Assembly: GCF_042477335.2 (NCBI RefSeq)
Contig: NC_091248.1
Location: 118,076,501 to 118,140,500, forward strand
DNA length: 64,000 nucleotides
Reading direction: 5' to 3'
From: Ovis canadensis
Lineage: Eukaryota > Chordata > Mammalia > Artiodactyla > Bovidae
The notes under the pieces: generated by a model
Database searches by the model: none
The model's input: only the letters and a program-made list of their open reading frames with translations
Told to the model about the DNA's origin: nothing
Translations under genes and position numbers: made by a program
Shown: piece after piece, positions 23,192 through 35,124 of the stretch
How positions within the stretch are numbered: position 1 is the stretch's first letter
Layout of the letters: each line of letters begins with the position of its first letter

Positions 23192-23380
23192 AAGTCTCAT
23201 TCTAAGATCAGGTTAAATTAAGTTGTGAATAGTGATTATTAAGACAAGACGACAATGAAAGGTCCATCCCTGTCTGTACCTGGAAGTTTCTTTCTCACAG
23301 AGCTTGCTTTACATGTAGAAAAACTAGATTCTAATTCTAGATCTAAATCTAATTTCAGACGTATTTAAAAGAAACCACTG

Positions 23381-23601
23381 GGACTTCCCTGGTGGTTCAG
23401 TACTAAGACTCTGAGCTCCCAGTGCAGAAGGCCCATGTTTAATCCCCGATCAAGGAACCAGATCCCACATGCCACAAATAAGAGTTTGCATGCCGCAACT
23501 AAAAATCCTGCGTGCCACAACTAAAGATTTCACATGCTGCAGCTACAGATCCCACATCCCTCAACTAAGACCTGGCACAGTCAAATAAATATTTAAAAAA
23601 G
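23381..23601 (+). repeat. CHR-1-like SINE with 14-bp TSD
   Basis: It starts GACTTCCCTGGTGGTTC and carries the repeated 'ATGCCACAACTA' style tail. AAAAGAAACCACTG flanks it at 23367-23380 and 23602-23615. Confidence 0.92.
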
Positions 23602-23639
23602 AAAAGAAACCACTGCTTCCAGGGCGCAAGTTGGTTCAA

Positions 23640-25290
23640 TGTATGCAAATCAATAAACGTGATACACCACATTAACAGAATGAAGATACACCACATTAAC
23701 AGCTAATCTACAATTATCTCAATAGATGCAGGAAATGCATTTGACAACATCTGACTTCCTTTCATGATAAAAACTCTCAACAAATTAGGAAGGAAAGTAC
23801 CCCAACACAATAAAGGCCATAGTTCAGGACTAACTCACAGCTAACATCATACTCAAGAGTGAGAAGCTGAAAGTCTTTTCTCTAAGGTTAGGAACAAGAC
23901 AAGAATGCCCACTTTTGTCATTCAGCATAATGCTAGAAATCCTAGCAGAGCAATTAGATAAGAAAAGGAGAACACTGATATCTAAATTAGAAAGGAAGAG
24001 GTAAAACTACCTGTTTGCAGAGCATGTGCTCTCATACATGCAATATCCTAGACTCCCCCCGCAACCAAAACCCATCAGAAATAATGAATGAATTCATTAA
24101 AGTTGCAGGATACAAAATCAACACTAAAAAGTCAGTTGCATTTCTACAGACTGACAACAAACTCTGAAAAAGAAATCAATCCCACTGACAATAGCATCAA
24201 AGAGAATGAAATACTTAAGGATAACTTTAATCAAGGAAGTGAAAAGATCTGTACGCTGAAAATTTCATCAATAGGACATTGATGAAAGAAATGGAAAAAG
24301 CCACAAAATACATGGAAAAAATTCCATGTTTATATGCGGGAAGAATTAATATTGTTAAAATGTTCATAGTACCCAAAGTGATCTATGGAGTCAATGTAAT
24401 ACCTATCGAAATTCCAATGGCATTTTCCACAGAAATAGGAAAAAAAATCTTAAAATTTGCATAGATCCACAAAAGACTGATTTGTAAAGTCACTGTTGAG
24501 GAAGAAGAACAAGTTTGGAGGCATCACAATTCCTGATTTCAAACTATATTACAGAGCTATAATAGTCAAAACTTGTGGTTCTGGAATAAAAACAGACACA
24601 TAAGCCAATGGAATAGAATAAAATATCCAGAAACAAACAGTCAACTAATTTTGACAAAGAAGTCAAAATAGACAATGGGGAAAAGATAGTCTCTTTAATA
24701 AATGATGCTGGGAAAATTAGATAATCATATGCAAAAGAGTGAAATTGGACCTTTATACCATAAATAAGGAGAAGGCAATGGCAACCCACTCCAGTACTCT
24801 TGCCTGGAAAATCCCATGGATGCAGAAGGTCCATGGTAGGCTGCAGTCCATGGGGTCGCTAAGAGTTGAACACGACTGAGTGACTTCACTTTCACTTTTC
24901 ACTTTCATGCATTGGAGAAGGAAATGGCAACCCACACAGTGTTCTTGCCCGGAGAATCCCAGGGACGGGGGAGCCTGGTGGCTGCCGTCTATGGGGTCGC
25001 ACAGAGTCGGACATGACTGAAGCAACTTAGCAGCAACAGCAGCAACCATAAATAAAAATAAACCCAAATCAGATTAACAACTTAAATGTAAGACCTGCAA
25101 CTGAAAAACTCCTAGAAGAAAACAGAGAGAAAAAAGCCCCTTGACATTGGTCTTGGCAATGATTTTTTTGGCTGTGACACTAAAAACACAGGCAACGACA
25201 TCACAAATAAGCTAGTGGGACTACATCAAACTAAAATCTTGTACATAGCAAAGGAAACAATGGACAAAATGAAAGGCCACCCAGTATCTT
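23640..25290 (+). mobile_element. L1 LINE ORF2 fragment, split by a SINE
   Basis: Sense remnant of L1 ORF2 running from the reverse-transcriptase region (ATCTCAATAGATGCAGGAAA; AGGAACAAGACAAGAATGCC) to the C-terminal part (GAAAAACTCCTAGAAGAAAA). It carries stops and frameshifts throughout and is a dead copy. An 18-base block (GATACACCACATTAACAG) is tandemly duplicated at 23661-23678 and 23685-23702. A SINE interrupts it at 24768-25044. Confidence 0.85.
24768..25044 (+). repeat. Bov-tA-type SINE nested in L1, 11-bp TSD
   Basis: Two sense SINE bodies in tandem ending in CAGCAACAGCAGC. The exact duplication ACCATAAATAA at 24757-24767 and 25045-25055 proves insertion into the older L1. Confidence 0.95.
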
Positions 25291-27530
25291 CTAGATTTAC
25301 TCCATGACTGCTTCATCTGCTGACGGTCTTGCTTGGGCTGATCTGTACTGGATCTAGCTGCTACTGGTGCTGGTGAGAAACAAGTTGGATAAGACCCAAG
25401 GGGTCCACTGGGGACTGCTCCCTCTCCTGCCTGGACACCCTACTCTTCCTCCTTGGCAGTTCTTATGGTGCTGAGTGTCCCAGGGCTCAGGAAATACGCT
25501 CAGGAGGCAGCTTTCGGGGGCCTCCTTGTAGCTTCATGCATGATTCTTGCGTCTCATCTTCCTGTCTTATTCCTTCAGCCTTTCTGGGTCACCAGCCAGG
25601 CACAGGTGGCTTTGGGAAGCAGGAAGGTATTGAGCTGGATCTTGAGATGCAGGGAAGGACTAGCAGAGAAGAGGAGGGTGGACACTTCAGGTGGGATGGT
25701 GTCAGAAGTGAGGGTGACATTGGGCTTTGTAACATTTGGTGGAACAGACCACTCAGAGTGTGAATAATGGACACATTTGAGAAATACATTTTAGAGGCCG
25801 TGGATAATTTCTGGTGCCCTAGAGCATCATAGAAAAGGATGCCTGCTGTTTCCTTATTTTTTTGTGCTTTTGTCTAGGATATGATGGGTACTTCAGTTTA
25901 ATAATTCAGTGATGAGCTTGGAGATAAAATTGAGCCTGCTTATGAAAACTAGGTCTGTATTTCCTTGAGGACCATTTTCACAGAATATTATTTTTTGTTT
26001 TCTCTCTTTTAAATAGTTGTGCACAATATCCCCAGCCTTCTTCTTGCTTTATTGATTTTCCTGAACGAGAGGACGAGGTGTGACTATAAAGTAACGTGAC
26101 TGATTATTTTAGCATACGCACCAGAACTTATACAGCCAAATGAATTTTATGACCTTCAAAGGCATTTTCCTGATAGGCTGAAACCTATGGTGGATCTGCC
26201 ATATCAGAAGACACATTCTCAGCACTTTTCTCTGAAAACAGTCCTCGGTGCGTGAATGCAGTCTTTCGACCACCCTCAAGGCGCAAATCATTGTCTTTGT
26301 TGAGAATGGATTGATTTTTTAAAAAACAGCTCACATTTTGGCAACTAGGCGATTAGACTGGGTAATATTATTTTTAATCCCAAGCAAAATGTGATTATAA
26401 AATAATAAGGCTTGCTGTCCTTTACCGAGAAGTTTATGAGCCATTTCTGGAAGCCGGGGGATTCTGTTGGGCCATACTCATTGGACATATGAGTTGCTCT
26501 TAGTCAAGCTTAGTTTCACTTTAAAGACAACAGCAGCAATCATTTTAACACTTATGGTCATACCTCCTTTTATCTTGTAAGGAATTCAGGCTTCTGGAAT
26601 TGGTAGCATTGGCTCTTTGGGCAGAGATGAAAGAAGCAGCTCATTTACTCTATGAACTAAAGCAGACCATCTGATTTGTGTTTGTGCCTTACTGAGCTGT
26701 TTGCTGCTCCCCCCTGGGAGGGCAGTGGTTCTTCCAGAAATAAAACTACTGCACGGACCCTCCCCTTCACCCCCAAACATCATGATCACAACCAACCACA
26801 CAGGCTGCCGTTTGCCTTTGAAGGCAAGGGCCTCACCTTTGGGAACCTGAGCTGTGTCCAGGGACTTGTTTCTGCTGGCCAAAATGACACACATCTCCAC
26901 AAGAGGGCGAGGCTTTGGGGAGAGCGGGGATGGGGGCAGGTATCATGCAGGTAATGGATTGGCACTTCAGCGAGGAAGGGCCACCTTGCCCCTGGTTTGC
27001 CAGAAATACGTGATGCTGCACAGTGCCTGGGGGCTGGGGGACAGGAGGCGCATCAGCTGAGAGGGGGGACCCCCGGAGCCCTGCTGTCTCACAGTCCCCA
27101 CCCCCACCCCATCCCGGAAAGAGTCGAGAGCTGGGTGACCCTGCAGAGCCACCTTAAGGCCCCAGGTGGTCTCACAAAGACGTGTTAGCTTTCACCTCAG
27201 CACACGGCAGTTCCTGAGCTTGGCCCCAGAAAAAGGATGGCCCCCTCTTTTTTTGGCTCAAAGGTTTCTGGGAAAATGGTGTCAGAGAATGAAGGCAAGG
27301 CTAACCACTACTGATGGCGGCTTCAACCAAAACCCTGTTTCGCAAGCTCCGCCCAGACCCCCGGCAAGAGCCAGCACGGGGCACCAAACTCCGTGGCTGC
27401 CTCTGCCCTCTGAGCTGGGAGGTATGCCAAGATCCTCCCGAATCGCCTTCCTCCACACACGATCTGCCCCTTCTCGCCACACTCCGCACATCTCAGTCCC
27501 CGCTGCCCGACGCCTTGCCTCTCTGTTAAA
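25291..27530. other. Intron 1, 2.2 kb with no recognised element
   Basis: I could not assign repeats or exons. 25300-25780 may be an old LTR-like repeat. 26000-26560 is A/T-rich unique text. 26880-27520 is GC-richer, with overlapping open frames on both strands that show no family resemblance. Confidence 0.35.
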
Positions 27531-27790
27531 GGAAATCCAACCCATCCCTCAAAACCTTGTCTAAACATTGCCTTCCTGAAGGTCTCTTAGCCAGTCCAAC
27601 CCTCAGCGGGCCTGGCTTCCTCTGAATTCTGCTGTCTCTACTGCGGTCTTGGCACTTGCTGTACTATTCTATCGTTCTCGCCTGTGTCCTGTTTCCTGGC
27701 CTGATGATAAGGCCCTGAGGGCACGGGATGAATCTTAAACCCATGAGTGCCTTGTGCAGAGGAGCTGCTCAGTAAACTTTAATGACCACA
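27531..27790 (+). repeat. L2-like LINE 3' end
   Basis: CCAACCCATCCCTCAAAACC, TTGCCTTCCTGAAGGTCTCT and the terminal GAGCTGCTCAGTAAACTTTA fit the L2 end. Confidence 0.5.
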
Positions 27791-27820
27791 CGCATGGCAT
27801 GGCTTCTAAATGATCGCTGT

Positions 27821-27822
<2 letters not shown>

Positions 27823-27862
<40 letters not shown>
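27823..27862. repeat. (TG)20 microsatellite
   Basis: Twenty uninterrupted TG units. Perfect arrays of this length are usually polymorphic. It is read as a run of Cys-Val in one chance frame. Confidence 0.98.
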
Positions 27863-27864
<2 letters not shown>

Positions 27865-29994
27865 CATCTGTGTGTGCTCTGATGGATACACTAGTGGCAG
27901 CATGACCTCAACATCTGGCACAATGCCTTGCACACGCGTCATTGAAAGAGTAAATTCCTTCTTTGTTCATACGCTCACTGACTGCTGAAGGCTTTCCAGG
28001 CTGTGTGCTTGTTCTGCCTCATTGATGGGCTATGGATCACATGACTGTGAACTCAGATAAAGTAATTATCACATTAGAAATAGAGAAGCAAAGCTCTGAT
28101 GCAAAAGTAGGAGATGGGATAGAAGGCAGGACCCAGCCATTTAGAAGATGAGGTATGTGGGCAGCACAGAACACCCGCTGTGCGGGTATCCTGACCACAG
28201 TGTCGGGGAGGGGAGGTCCAGCCTCCAGGAGAGGCATAAAGGACAAACCCTTCATCCTTCACTGTTTTATTAACCGCTAATCCCCATAGTTCAAAGCAAC
28301 GCTATCTAAACTCTTCACCAGCATCTCTGTTTATATTATTTCCCCAAAGGTCTCGAGTTCTATTGTCCAAACAACGATGTGTATTTATGTAATGATTGAT
28401 TTATTTTCTCATTTTAATTACTTGAAGACAGGCTGATGGAAACCCTGCCAATGAGTATAGTGATCAATATACTAACCGGCATTCGTATACCCAGTTATAA
28501 TTCTACTCCAAAGCAAAGAAACTTGACATTTTTGTTAACCTGCACAATCTGATTGTCAATAGAGGCACAATTTCCATTGAGGCTCTTTGAAATGTTGAAA
28601 ATATCTCATGTACCCTCTTCCTATCTCTACAAATCAATAGGCATCTGGGAACCCCAGGCTGTAAGCATTGTGAAGGATAGTCATCTATACATTAGATGGT
28701 TTGAGTGCTATCTGTACACAGAGAGTGACTGAACTTGGTAGCATCGTCTCATGATATAAGGGACGATAGAAGGAGGTAATTCGGCAGTTCTCAGGAGAAA
28801 TATGGCACAGTGTGAGTCAGCAAGGCCTTTCTAGTTGAGGGCAGGTACACTTTTCCCCTAGAGGAGCTTGGGTACATCCATCTTTGGGTACTCCATCCTT
28901 GCCAGATTTTTCACTGATAAGAGAGAGCTGACTGTCCAAGGCTCTCCAAATATGGCATCTTCTCCACCCAAACCCCCAGGCCAGCTCTCCCTCACCTGGA
29001 TAGTCAACCCAGTCTTGTTTCCTAAGTGGTCCTTGAATCATTCTTTTCCCTGTATCTGCTCTTCTACTCCTGGAGTTGTGGATTTCAAGAGCATCTGGAA
29101 ATAAGCACCCATCTTGTTTCCCTGCCTCCTGTCTTGTGCCCCTCAAAATTGTCCTTCACATCTGCAGACCGAAGAACAACCAGCCTCTCACCGCTGGGGC
29201 AGAAAGCCCTCCCACGGCCCTCTCTGCGTGCAGAATTGGTCTCCTTGGCTGGCACAGGAGGCCTGTCCCACCTGGTCCCCTCTTCACCTGCCGCTTTGCT
29301 CTCTGGTCCCTCCATTCCGTCCACACACCGTGTTGGAGGCCATTCATTTCCTCCCCTCTCCTGGGATGCTCTTGATTCCTTCATTCTGGTGAGAGCCCTG
29401 TATCCCTGTGATCTTTGCCCCACTACATCTGGTGCCTTCTCTCTCTCAAACCACTTCCCTGGCTCCCCTGTTAGAAGGTAAGCAGGACTGGATCTTAAGT
29501 GCCCAGCACTGTGCTTGTACATTTCTTTTGGGTAATAAACAGTTATTTGCCGACAAAGTTGAATTAAGAGGGACAATATATAGGATTTTGTGTGGCACAT
29601 GCTTGGCATATATAGACACAAATTCAAGTTGTTCTTTGCAGCTATGAATATCCTCATAGAGAATTTCCATTTATTTCTAAATGCATATCACTGCAACCAA
29701 GCTGCCACCCTCACTTGTTATATAACAGAATTTCACTGCATTGAACTCTGGATCTCAGTGAAGGATTTCATCTTTATAATTCACGTGTCACTGCGCTGTG
29801 GGTTGAAGTTCATCTCTGTACAGTGTATGAAGGAAGGATTGTGAAACAAAATCTTACTGCAAAGGTGACTTTTGAACCTCTTTAGGAAAATAAACTATTC
29901 TCAAGCACTTTCACTGATGTTAGTTCATCAACACTGCTTTTAAAAACACACTAAAAATACTTCACTCTTGGCTGCCTTTCCCCCATGTATGTAA
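27863..29994. other. Intron 1 segment, mostly unassigned
   Basis: 28250-28620 is A/T-rich unique text. 29040-29540 has a C/T-rich L2-like character, and its antisense 190-codon frame (29085-29657) has no recognised similarity. No exon is supported. Confidence 0.35.
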
Positions 29995-30210
29995 TGTCCC
30001 AGAGCTTGGACTTTGAAATCTGATTGCCTGGGTTCAAGTCTTGGTTAGCTTCGTGATCTTAAGGAAGTTGGTAAGGTCACTGTGCCTCGGATTCCCCCAC
30101 TGTTAACTAGGGATAATAACAGTACTCACCTCATAGCACGTTGGAAGGATTATTTGAGTAGACTTGGAGCAGTGCTGGGCACAGTTAGTGTTCAGTAAGT
30201 GTTAGCTATT
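29995..30210 (+). repeat. MIR SINE
   Basis: A well-preserved MIR: GCCTGGGTTCAAGTCTTGGT, GGTCACTGTGCCTCGGATTC and GTTCAGTAAGTGTTAGCTAT. Confidence 0.85.
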
Positions 30211-30405
30211 GTTGCTGCTGTTTAGTTGCTAAATCATGTCAAACTCTTGCAACCCCATGGACTGTAGCCCACCAGGATCCTCTGTCCTTAGAATTCTCCA
30301 GGCAAGAATACTGGAGTGGGCTGCCATTCCCTCCTCCAGAGGATCTTCCCGACCCAGGGATCAAACCAGGATCTCCTGCTTGGCAGGTGGATTCTTTACC
30401 ACTGG
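30211..30405 (-). repeat. Bov-tA SINE
   Basis: Antisense, inserted at the end of the MIR. It faces the next, sense SINE about 100 bases away. Confidence 0.88.
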
Positions 30406-30503
30406 GAACGTTAATATTAGTCAGCATGTGTTAAATGAATGACCCCAAACTTAGCAAACAGAACACAGGAAGATGTGGATTAGTTGTTTGTGTTTACAAA
30501 GCA

Positions 30504-30718
30504 CTACTTCCCTGGTGGCTCAGATGGTAAAGCATCCATCTACAATGCGGGAGACCTGGGTTCAATCCCTGGGTCGGGAAAATTCCATGGAGAAGGAAAT
30601 GGCAACCCACTCCAGTACTCTTGCCTAGAAAATCCCATGGATGGAGGAGCCTGGTGCAGGCTACTGCCCATGGGGTCGCAAAGAGTCGGACACGACTGAG
30701 TGACTTCACTTTCACTTT
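30504..30718 (+). repeat. Bov-tA SINE
   Basis: A well-conserved sense copy (CTTCCCTGGTGGCTCAGATG through GACTGAGTGACTTCACTTTC). Confidence 0.92.
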
Positions 30719-30750
30719 ACTGCATACTTCAGAGAATTCACTGCCAGAAT

Positions 30751-30958
30751 TAGCCAGGTGGCGCCAGTGGTAAAGAACCACTGCCAGTGCAGGAGACCTA
30801 AGAGACACGGGTTCAATCCCTGGGTTGGAAAGATCCCTTGGAGGAGGGTGTGGCTACTCACTCCAGTATTCTTGCCTAGAGAATTCCATGGACAGAGGAG
30901 CCTGGTGGACTACAGTCTATAAAGTCACAAAGAGTTGACCTGGCTAACACTTTCACTT
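30751..30958 (+). repeat. Bov-tA SINE
   Basis: A diverged sense copy of the variant with GGTGGCGCCAGTGGTAAAG and the extra 'CTAAGAGACACGGGTTC' segment. Confidence 0.87.
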
Positions 30959-31114
30959 GTAGATTTTTAAACTTTAAAAAAAAAAAAATCTGTTTCTTGA
31001 AAAGTGCTCTATAAATGAAGCTTTAAACTCAATTTGCTTTTCAGAAAATTTTCATATTTTCCCATGACAACATTTACATTTATCCTCTGATTTGAGCAAT
31101 AACAGCACAAGTCT

Positions 31115-31197
31115 GTTGGGTTAGCCAAAAAAAGTTCATTTGCACTTTTCTGTAACATTTTACTGAAAAACCCAAATGAACTTTTGACCAATACAAC
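31115..31197. mobile_element. Mariner-type palindromic MITE (hairpin)
   Basis: An 83-base near-perfect inverted repeat. The left arm has AGTTCATTTGCACTTTTC, and the right arm returns as GAAAAACCCAAATGAACTTTT. It matches, from memory, the short mariner palindromes common in ruminant genomes. It is too short to encode anything. As part of the TBXAS1 pre-mRNA it would fold into a stem of roughly 38 base pairs. Confidence 0.75.
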
Positions 31198-31851
31198 ATC
31201 TTTCATTCGGCCTTTGTTTCACTGGTTGACGCTTGCCTTGTCCTTGGGTTTGAGAGCTTGACATGGAAATGATGCCTAGCAAATAAATCCTGGTAAGTTC
31301 TCACTCTAGTCTCTCTCATAGACCAGACCTCTGCTTTTCTGCATACTCTGGTCCAAGATCTGGCCTTCATTTTGCCTTTATTATGACACTAGAAATGTAT
31401 TTTTGCAAGTTCAATTCCCTCCCATCTTAAAGCATGCAAGTAAGCCAGCCAACCAACAACCACCTCTTCTTGGACCATCGATTCCATCCCCACCTCCGCT
31501 CCATCCCACCCTTCTCTTTCCAGAGAAGACCCCACACTCCTCGCTTTCTCACTTCCCATTTACCCTCAGCCCTGCAATGGGGCTTCTGCTCCATTGACCA
31601 CTGAAAGGACTCTCTCCAAGGCTACCACTAACTCCTTGGTTCCTAAACAGAGTTCTCATTTCCCAGTCCTTGCCTTTCTTCAGCGCTTTGCAGTATTTGA
31701 CTCTGATATGCTTAGTCCCTTACTCTTGGGTTCACAATAGGAGTCTCAGTTGCATAGCTGTGCAGAAAAGCCTGAGCACCTTGAATACGGTCTAATGGCT
31801 TCATTTTACAGATGAGGAAATGAAGATCAAGAGAAGTGACATGAATTGACC

Positions 31852-32400
31852 TCTATCAGTCAGCTAGTGCTGCAACAACATTGTGTAACAAACCACACCA
31901 AACCCATTGGCAAACAACATTAATTTTTCTCATGGTCCCAGTGTTGGGTGGGGGAGCTATGTTCCAGGTTGTGGGTGGGGTTCATATCTGCTCCACATGG
32001 GTTTGTAATGGGGCACAGGCTGAAGAGGATACTTCAGGAAAGTTCTACTTCTGGTAGATCATAGGAATGCAAGAAACACAAGAGGAGGAAATTCCCTGGT
32101 GGTCCAGTGGTTAGGACTTTACACTTCCACTGCAGGGGTTCAATCCTTGGTTGGGGAACTAAGATCCCATAACCCATGTGACATGGCAAAAAAAAAAATA
32201 ATGCTAGAGGAAATAAGCAATGTCTCTTCAGGGCTCAGCCTTAAAGTGGCTGAATGTCACTTCTGCCTATATTCTTTGGTTAAAGCAAATCACATGTGAA
32301 AGCCTAACATGAATGAGGTGAGGAAGAAGACTCCACTGAAGTGGGAGGTATTGATACTTCAGAGAATCAATATTTTCCCTGATGATGTAGAATTTTGATA
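31852..32400 (+). repeat. Ancient interspersed repeat, split by a CHR SINE
   Basis: CAGTCAGCTAGTGCTGCAAC, GTGTAACAAACCACACC and TGGTTAAAGCAAATCACATG resemble a common old mammalian repeat whose family I cannot name securely. Related text occurs at 60045-60430. Confidence 0.45.
32092..32205 (+). repeat. CHR-2-like SINE
   Basis: ATTCCCTGGTGGTCCAGTGG and GTTGGGGAACTAAGATCCCA with an A-run tail. GGAGGAAA and AGAGGAAA flank it as a likely target duplication. Confidence 0.8.
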
Positions 32401-33568
32401 AGGGGGGGAGGAGCGTGATGAATCAGGAGGAATGACTCAGTCCACCACATGCCCAAAGATCACCCATGTGGATTCTGACCTCTGACAAAGGAGAAAGAGG
32501 ACACGAGTGAGCAGACACAACAAAAGAAGAAACAAAGATAAAAACAAACGAAGAGCAAGCAAAACAAAAACGTAAAGCTAATGGAAGTTTGGATTTTTAT
32601 TGTAAACGACACCAGTGATGTTTTCTGGAAAAAGAACAGAAACGGATGGGGAGTTCGACAAAACTCCAAGGTGGTGAGTCACAGTAGGTCTTGGCTGTGA
32701 GGAGCTAGCTCCGGGAGGGCTGAAGCAGGGTCGTGCGCCCAGTGCGGGGGCTCAGCTTGGACCTTGACTGAGCCTGGGGGTGAACCCAAGAATTTCTAGC
32801 TGAATAAGCGATGGAGATCAGGAACTGACCAGTGATGGAGCCACAGCTCACCCTGAGAAGGGTAAATACTGATTCAGGGATGGGGTGGGGAAGAGAGTAG
32901 CTACTACATAGAGGATCCAACTTGAGTTTGAAAAAGCAGGATTGAAGGGGAACATTTCTGAAGTACTCTGGAAGCCTGAAAGCTGAAAGTCTGCTGTGTT
33001 CACTATACCCTGAACTATAACAACCAGGGGACATCCTTGTAGACTGTGAGCTCCATTGTTTGGGACAAATTCATTGTTTTATACGTGGCAATACATTTAT
33101 GTAAGACATTATGCCAAGACATGGCTACAGCTGGAAACATAAACAGCTCCAGAATTACTATAAATATTCTCATGGATGCTGGGGCCCTACTGAGTTATTA
33201 AAGAAAAAAAAATGTTTTAGGATGATCACTTGCCCTTCCAGAAAATTTCCTGTGATGCTGGCTAGAGGCTGAAAGGAGAAAGGGTGTGTCTCAGCATCAC
33301 AAGGCCTGTGAGACAATGTGAACTGAACTTGGGCTCTGAAAGATCAAAAGAGGCATGCTCCTCCCTGTCACGCGCTTTTGCACGTTCTGCTCTAGGAAGT
33401 TATTGGTAAGTCTCAACAGGGAGGTGCTCTTGCAATCCAAAATCAGCCATCAATTTCATTTCCTTTTTTTCCTATAAAAAGGGTATGCTGACTCAAACAA
33501 CTAAAATATAGATTAGTTAGCATACTAATAATAAGACCAAAAAGTCCCCAATAGACAAAAATCCCCAT

Positions 33569-33569
<1 letters not shown>
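32401..33569. other. Intron 1 segment, nothing recognised
   Basis: A-rich at 32510-32660. No repeat family or exon assigned. Confidence 0.35.
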
Positions 33570-33607
<38 letters not shown>

Positions 33608-33616
33608 ACACACACA
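33570..33616. repeat. (AC)n microsatellite, interrupted once
   Basis: Eighteen AC units from 33571, then one CC interruption and four to five more units. Confidence 0.95.
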
Positions 33617-33799
33617 AACAAACCAAAGCCCAACATTCAGTGAACCAGGAAAAAAATGTTTTTGAATTAGCATTTTCTTTCGTGAGAGTCAGTTTCTTTC
33701 TATGTCACCTCCTCTGACTCCAGGATGGACGAAAAGACCTGTCCCCATCCACCTACCCACGTGTTGGCCTCTTCCATGGCTGGTGACAGCTCTGATGGG

Positions 33800-34268
33800 C
33801 TTTATACTGGATTGAGTGGTGTTAGTGTTCCCCCGCCCTCCCCACATTCACAGTCACTTGGCACTTCCGAATAAGGCCTTTATTGGAGACAGTGTCTTTA
33901 TAGAGGCAATCAAGTTGAATACTAATGAGTCCTAATCCAAGACTGATGTCCTTTTACGAGGGGATCTGGACACAGAGACACACAGAGGGGAGGTGATGTG
34001 ACTGTACAGACACACGGGGAGAATGCCATGTGAGGATGGAGGCAGAGACTGGAGTGATATATCTGCACAGCAACCCCAAGGATTGCTAACAACCCCCAGA
34101 GGTGAGGAAGAGCCAGGGAGGGGCTTCCCTTAGAGCCTCAGGGTGGGCAAGGCCCTGCCGACATCTTGACTTCAGACTTCCAACCTCCAGAACTGGGAGA
34201 GAGTAAAAGTCTGTTGTTGTAAGTCCCCAGTTTGTGGTACTGTGTTATGGTAGCCCTAGGAGATGACT
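33800..34268 (+). mobile_element. MLT1-type solo LTR (ERVL-MaLR)
   Basis: It follows the MaLR LTR order: CCTAATCCAAGACTGATGTC, GACACAGAGACACACAGAGG, CCGACATCTTGACTTCAGAC and GGTACTGTGTTATGGTAGCC. No internal retroviral region is attached. Confidence 0.75.
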
Positions 34269-34344
34269 GTGGTCTCCTTCCCCTCATTGGTCTTGCTGAT
34301 CCAGAACAGACCAGTCAAAGGCCTGGCTAGAGGCTCAGGCCCTT

Positions 34345-34532
34345 TGGTCAGACAGACTAGGATTGGGCTGCAGGCTGGCCACTGACCAGTGGGCTCAAAG
34401 TCTCAGTTTCCCCATCTTTATGATGGACATAACAAGGATGTTGGTGGAGATTAAAGGCTACCACGTTTATAAAGTGTTTGGTACAATGCCTGGCCCATAG
34501 CACGTGTTTAGTAAATGTTAGCTGCTATTAGC
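34345..34532 (+). repeat. MIR SINE
   Basis: AGTCTCAGTTTCCCCATCTT, CAATGCCTGGCCCATAGCAC and TTTAGTAAATGTTAGCTGC. Confidence 0.75.
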
Positions 34533-34774
34533 CATTGGTTTTCACCTCGGGGTGAAGTTTTCCTGATTTTACTCTTTTGGTAAAAGCCAAGTGGATATCT
34601 ATTCCTTTGGGGATGTACCATGGCATCTCGCTCAGGGCTCTCACTAAAAGCATCTTTATGGAGTGAAGAACGGAACAACTCCATCTCATCATAGAAGGAA
34701 ATGGCTTACAGGCTTCACAAGGTTTAGCACTCAGCTCAAAAAGTCCAAAAAGAAGGAATATATTTTTATCAAAT

Positions 34775-35124
34775 TAGGTTATGAAAGTTTGAGGCTTCCA
34801 TCATGGGCTCTCTCCCCTGGGTTTCTTGCTTGCAGGGAAGCCAGCTGCCACATTGGGCAGCCTGATGAAGGGCCCACAAGATGAAGCCTGCCAACAGCTA
34901 CGTAAGGGGACATGACTGTGATTCTCCAGGCCCAGGCAAACTTTAGATCACTGCAGTCTCAGCTGACAGCTTGACTTACCCTTACGAAAAACCCTCACCC
35001 TCAACTGCCCGGGTAACACACTCCCAGGTTTCTGGAAACTGTGTAAGATGATAAATGTTTGCTGTTTTAAGCCACTTAGGTGTTGGGGCTAATTTGTTAC
35101 ACAGCATTAGATAACCAATACAGG
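34775..35124 (+). mobile_element. MLT1-type LTR fragment
   Basis: GGAAGCCAGCTGCCACATTG, CCTGCCAACAGCTACGTAAG, GATGATAAATGTTTGCTG and CATTAGATAACCAATACA match the 3' half of an MLT1 LTR. Confidence 0.75.

Noticed and set aside
23640..25290. A possible active L1 reverse transcriptase
   Set aside because: Many stops and frameshifts, an internal duplication and a nested SINE. It is only part of ORF2.
26880..27560. A possible GC-rich exon or CpG island in intron 1
   Set aside because: Frames overlap on all strands, there is no consistent splice pair, and CpG density is modest by eye. I left it as unassigned.
27823..27862. Regularly spaced repeats that might suggest a CRISPR array
   Set aside because: These are simple dinucleotide microsatellites in a mammalian genome. 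No direct repeat plus spacer structure exists.
29085..29657. Minus-strand open frame of 190 codons
   Set aside because: Low-complexity, repeat-like composition, overlapping frames on the other strand and no recognisable domain. It looks like chance in GC-rich, L2-like DNA.
33800..34268. A possible endogenous retrovirus with genes
   Set aside because: Only a solo MLT1-type LTR is seen. No gag, pol or env text lies next to it or next to the other LTRs.
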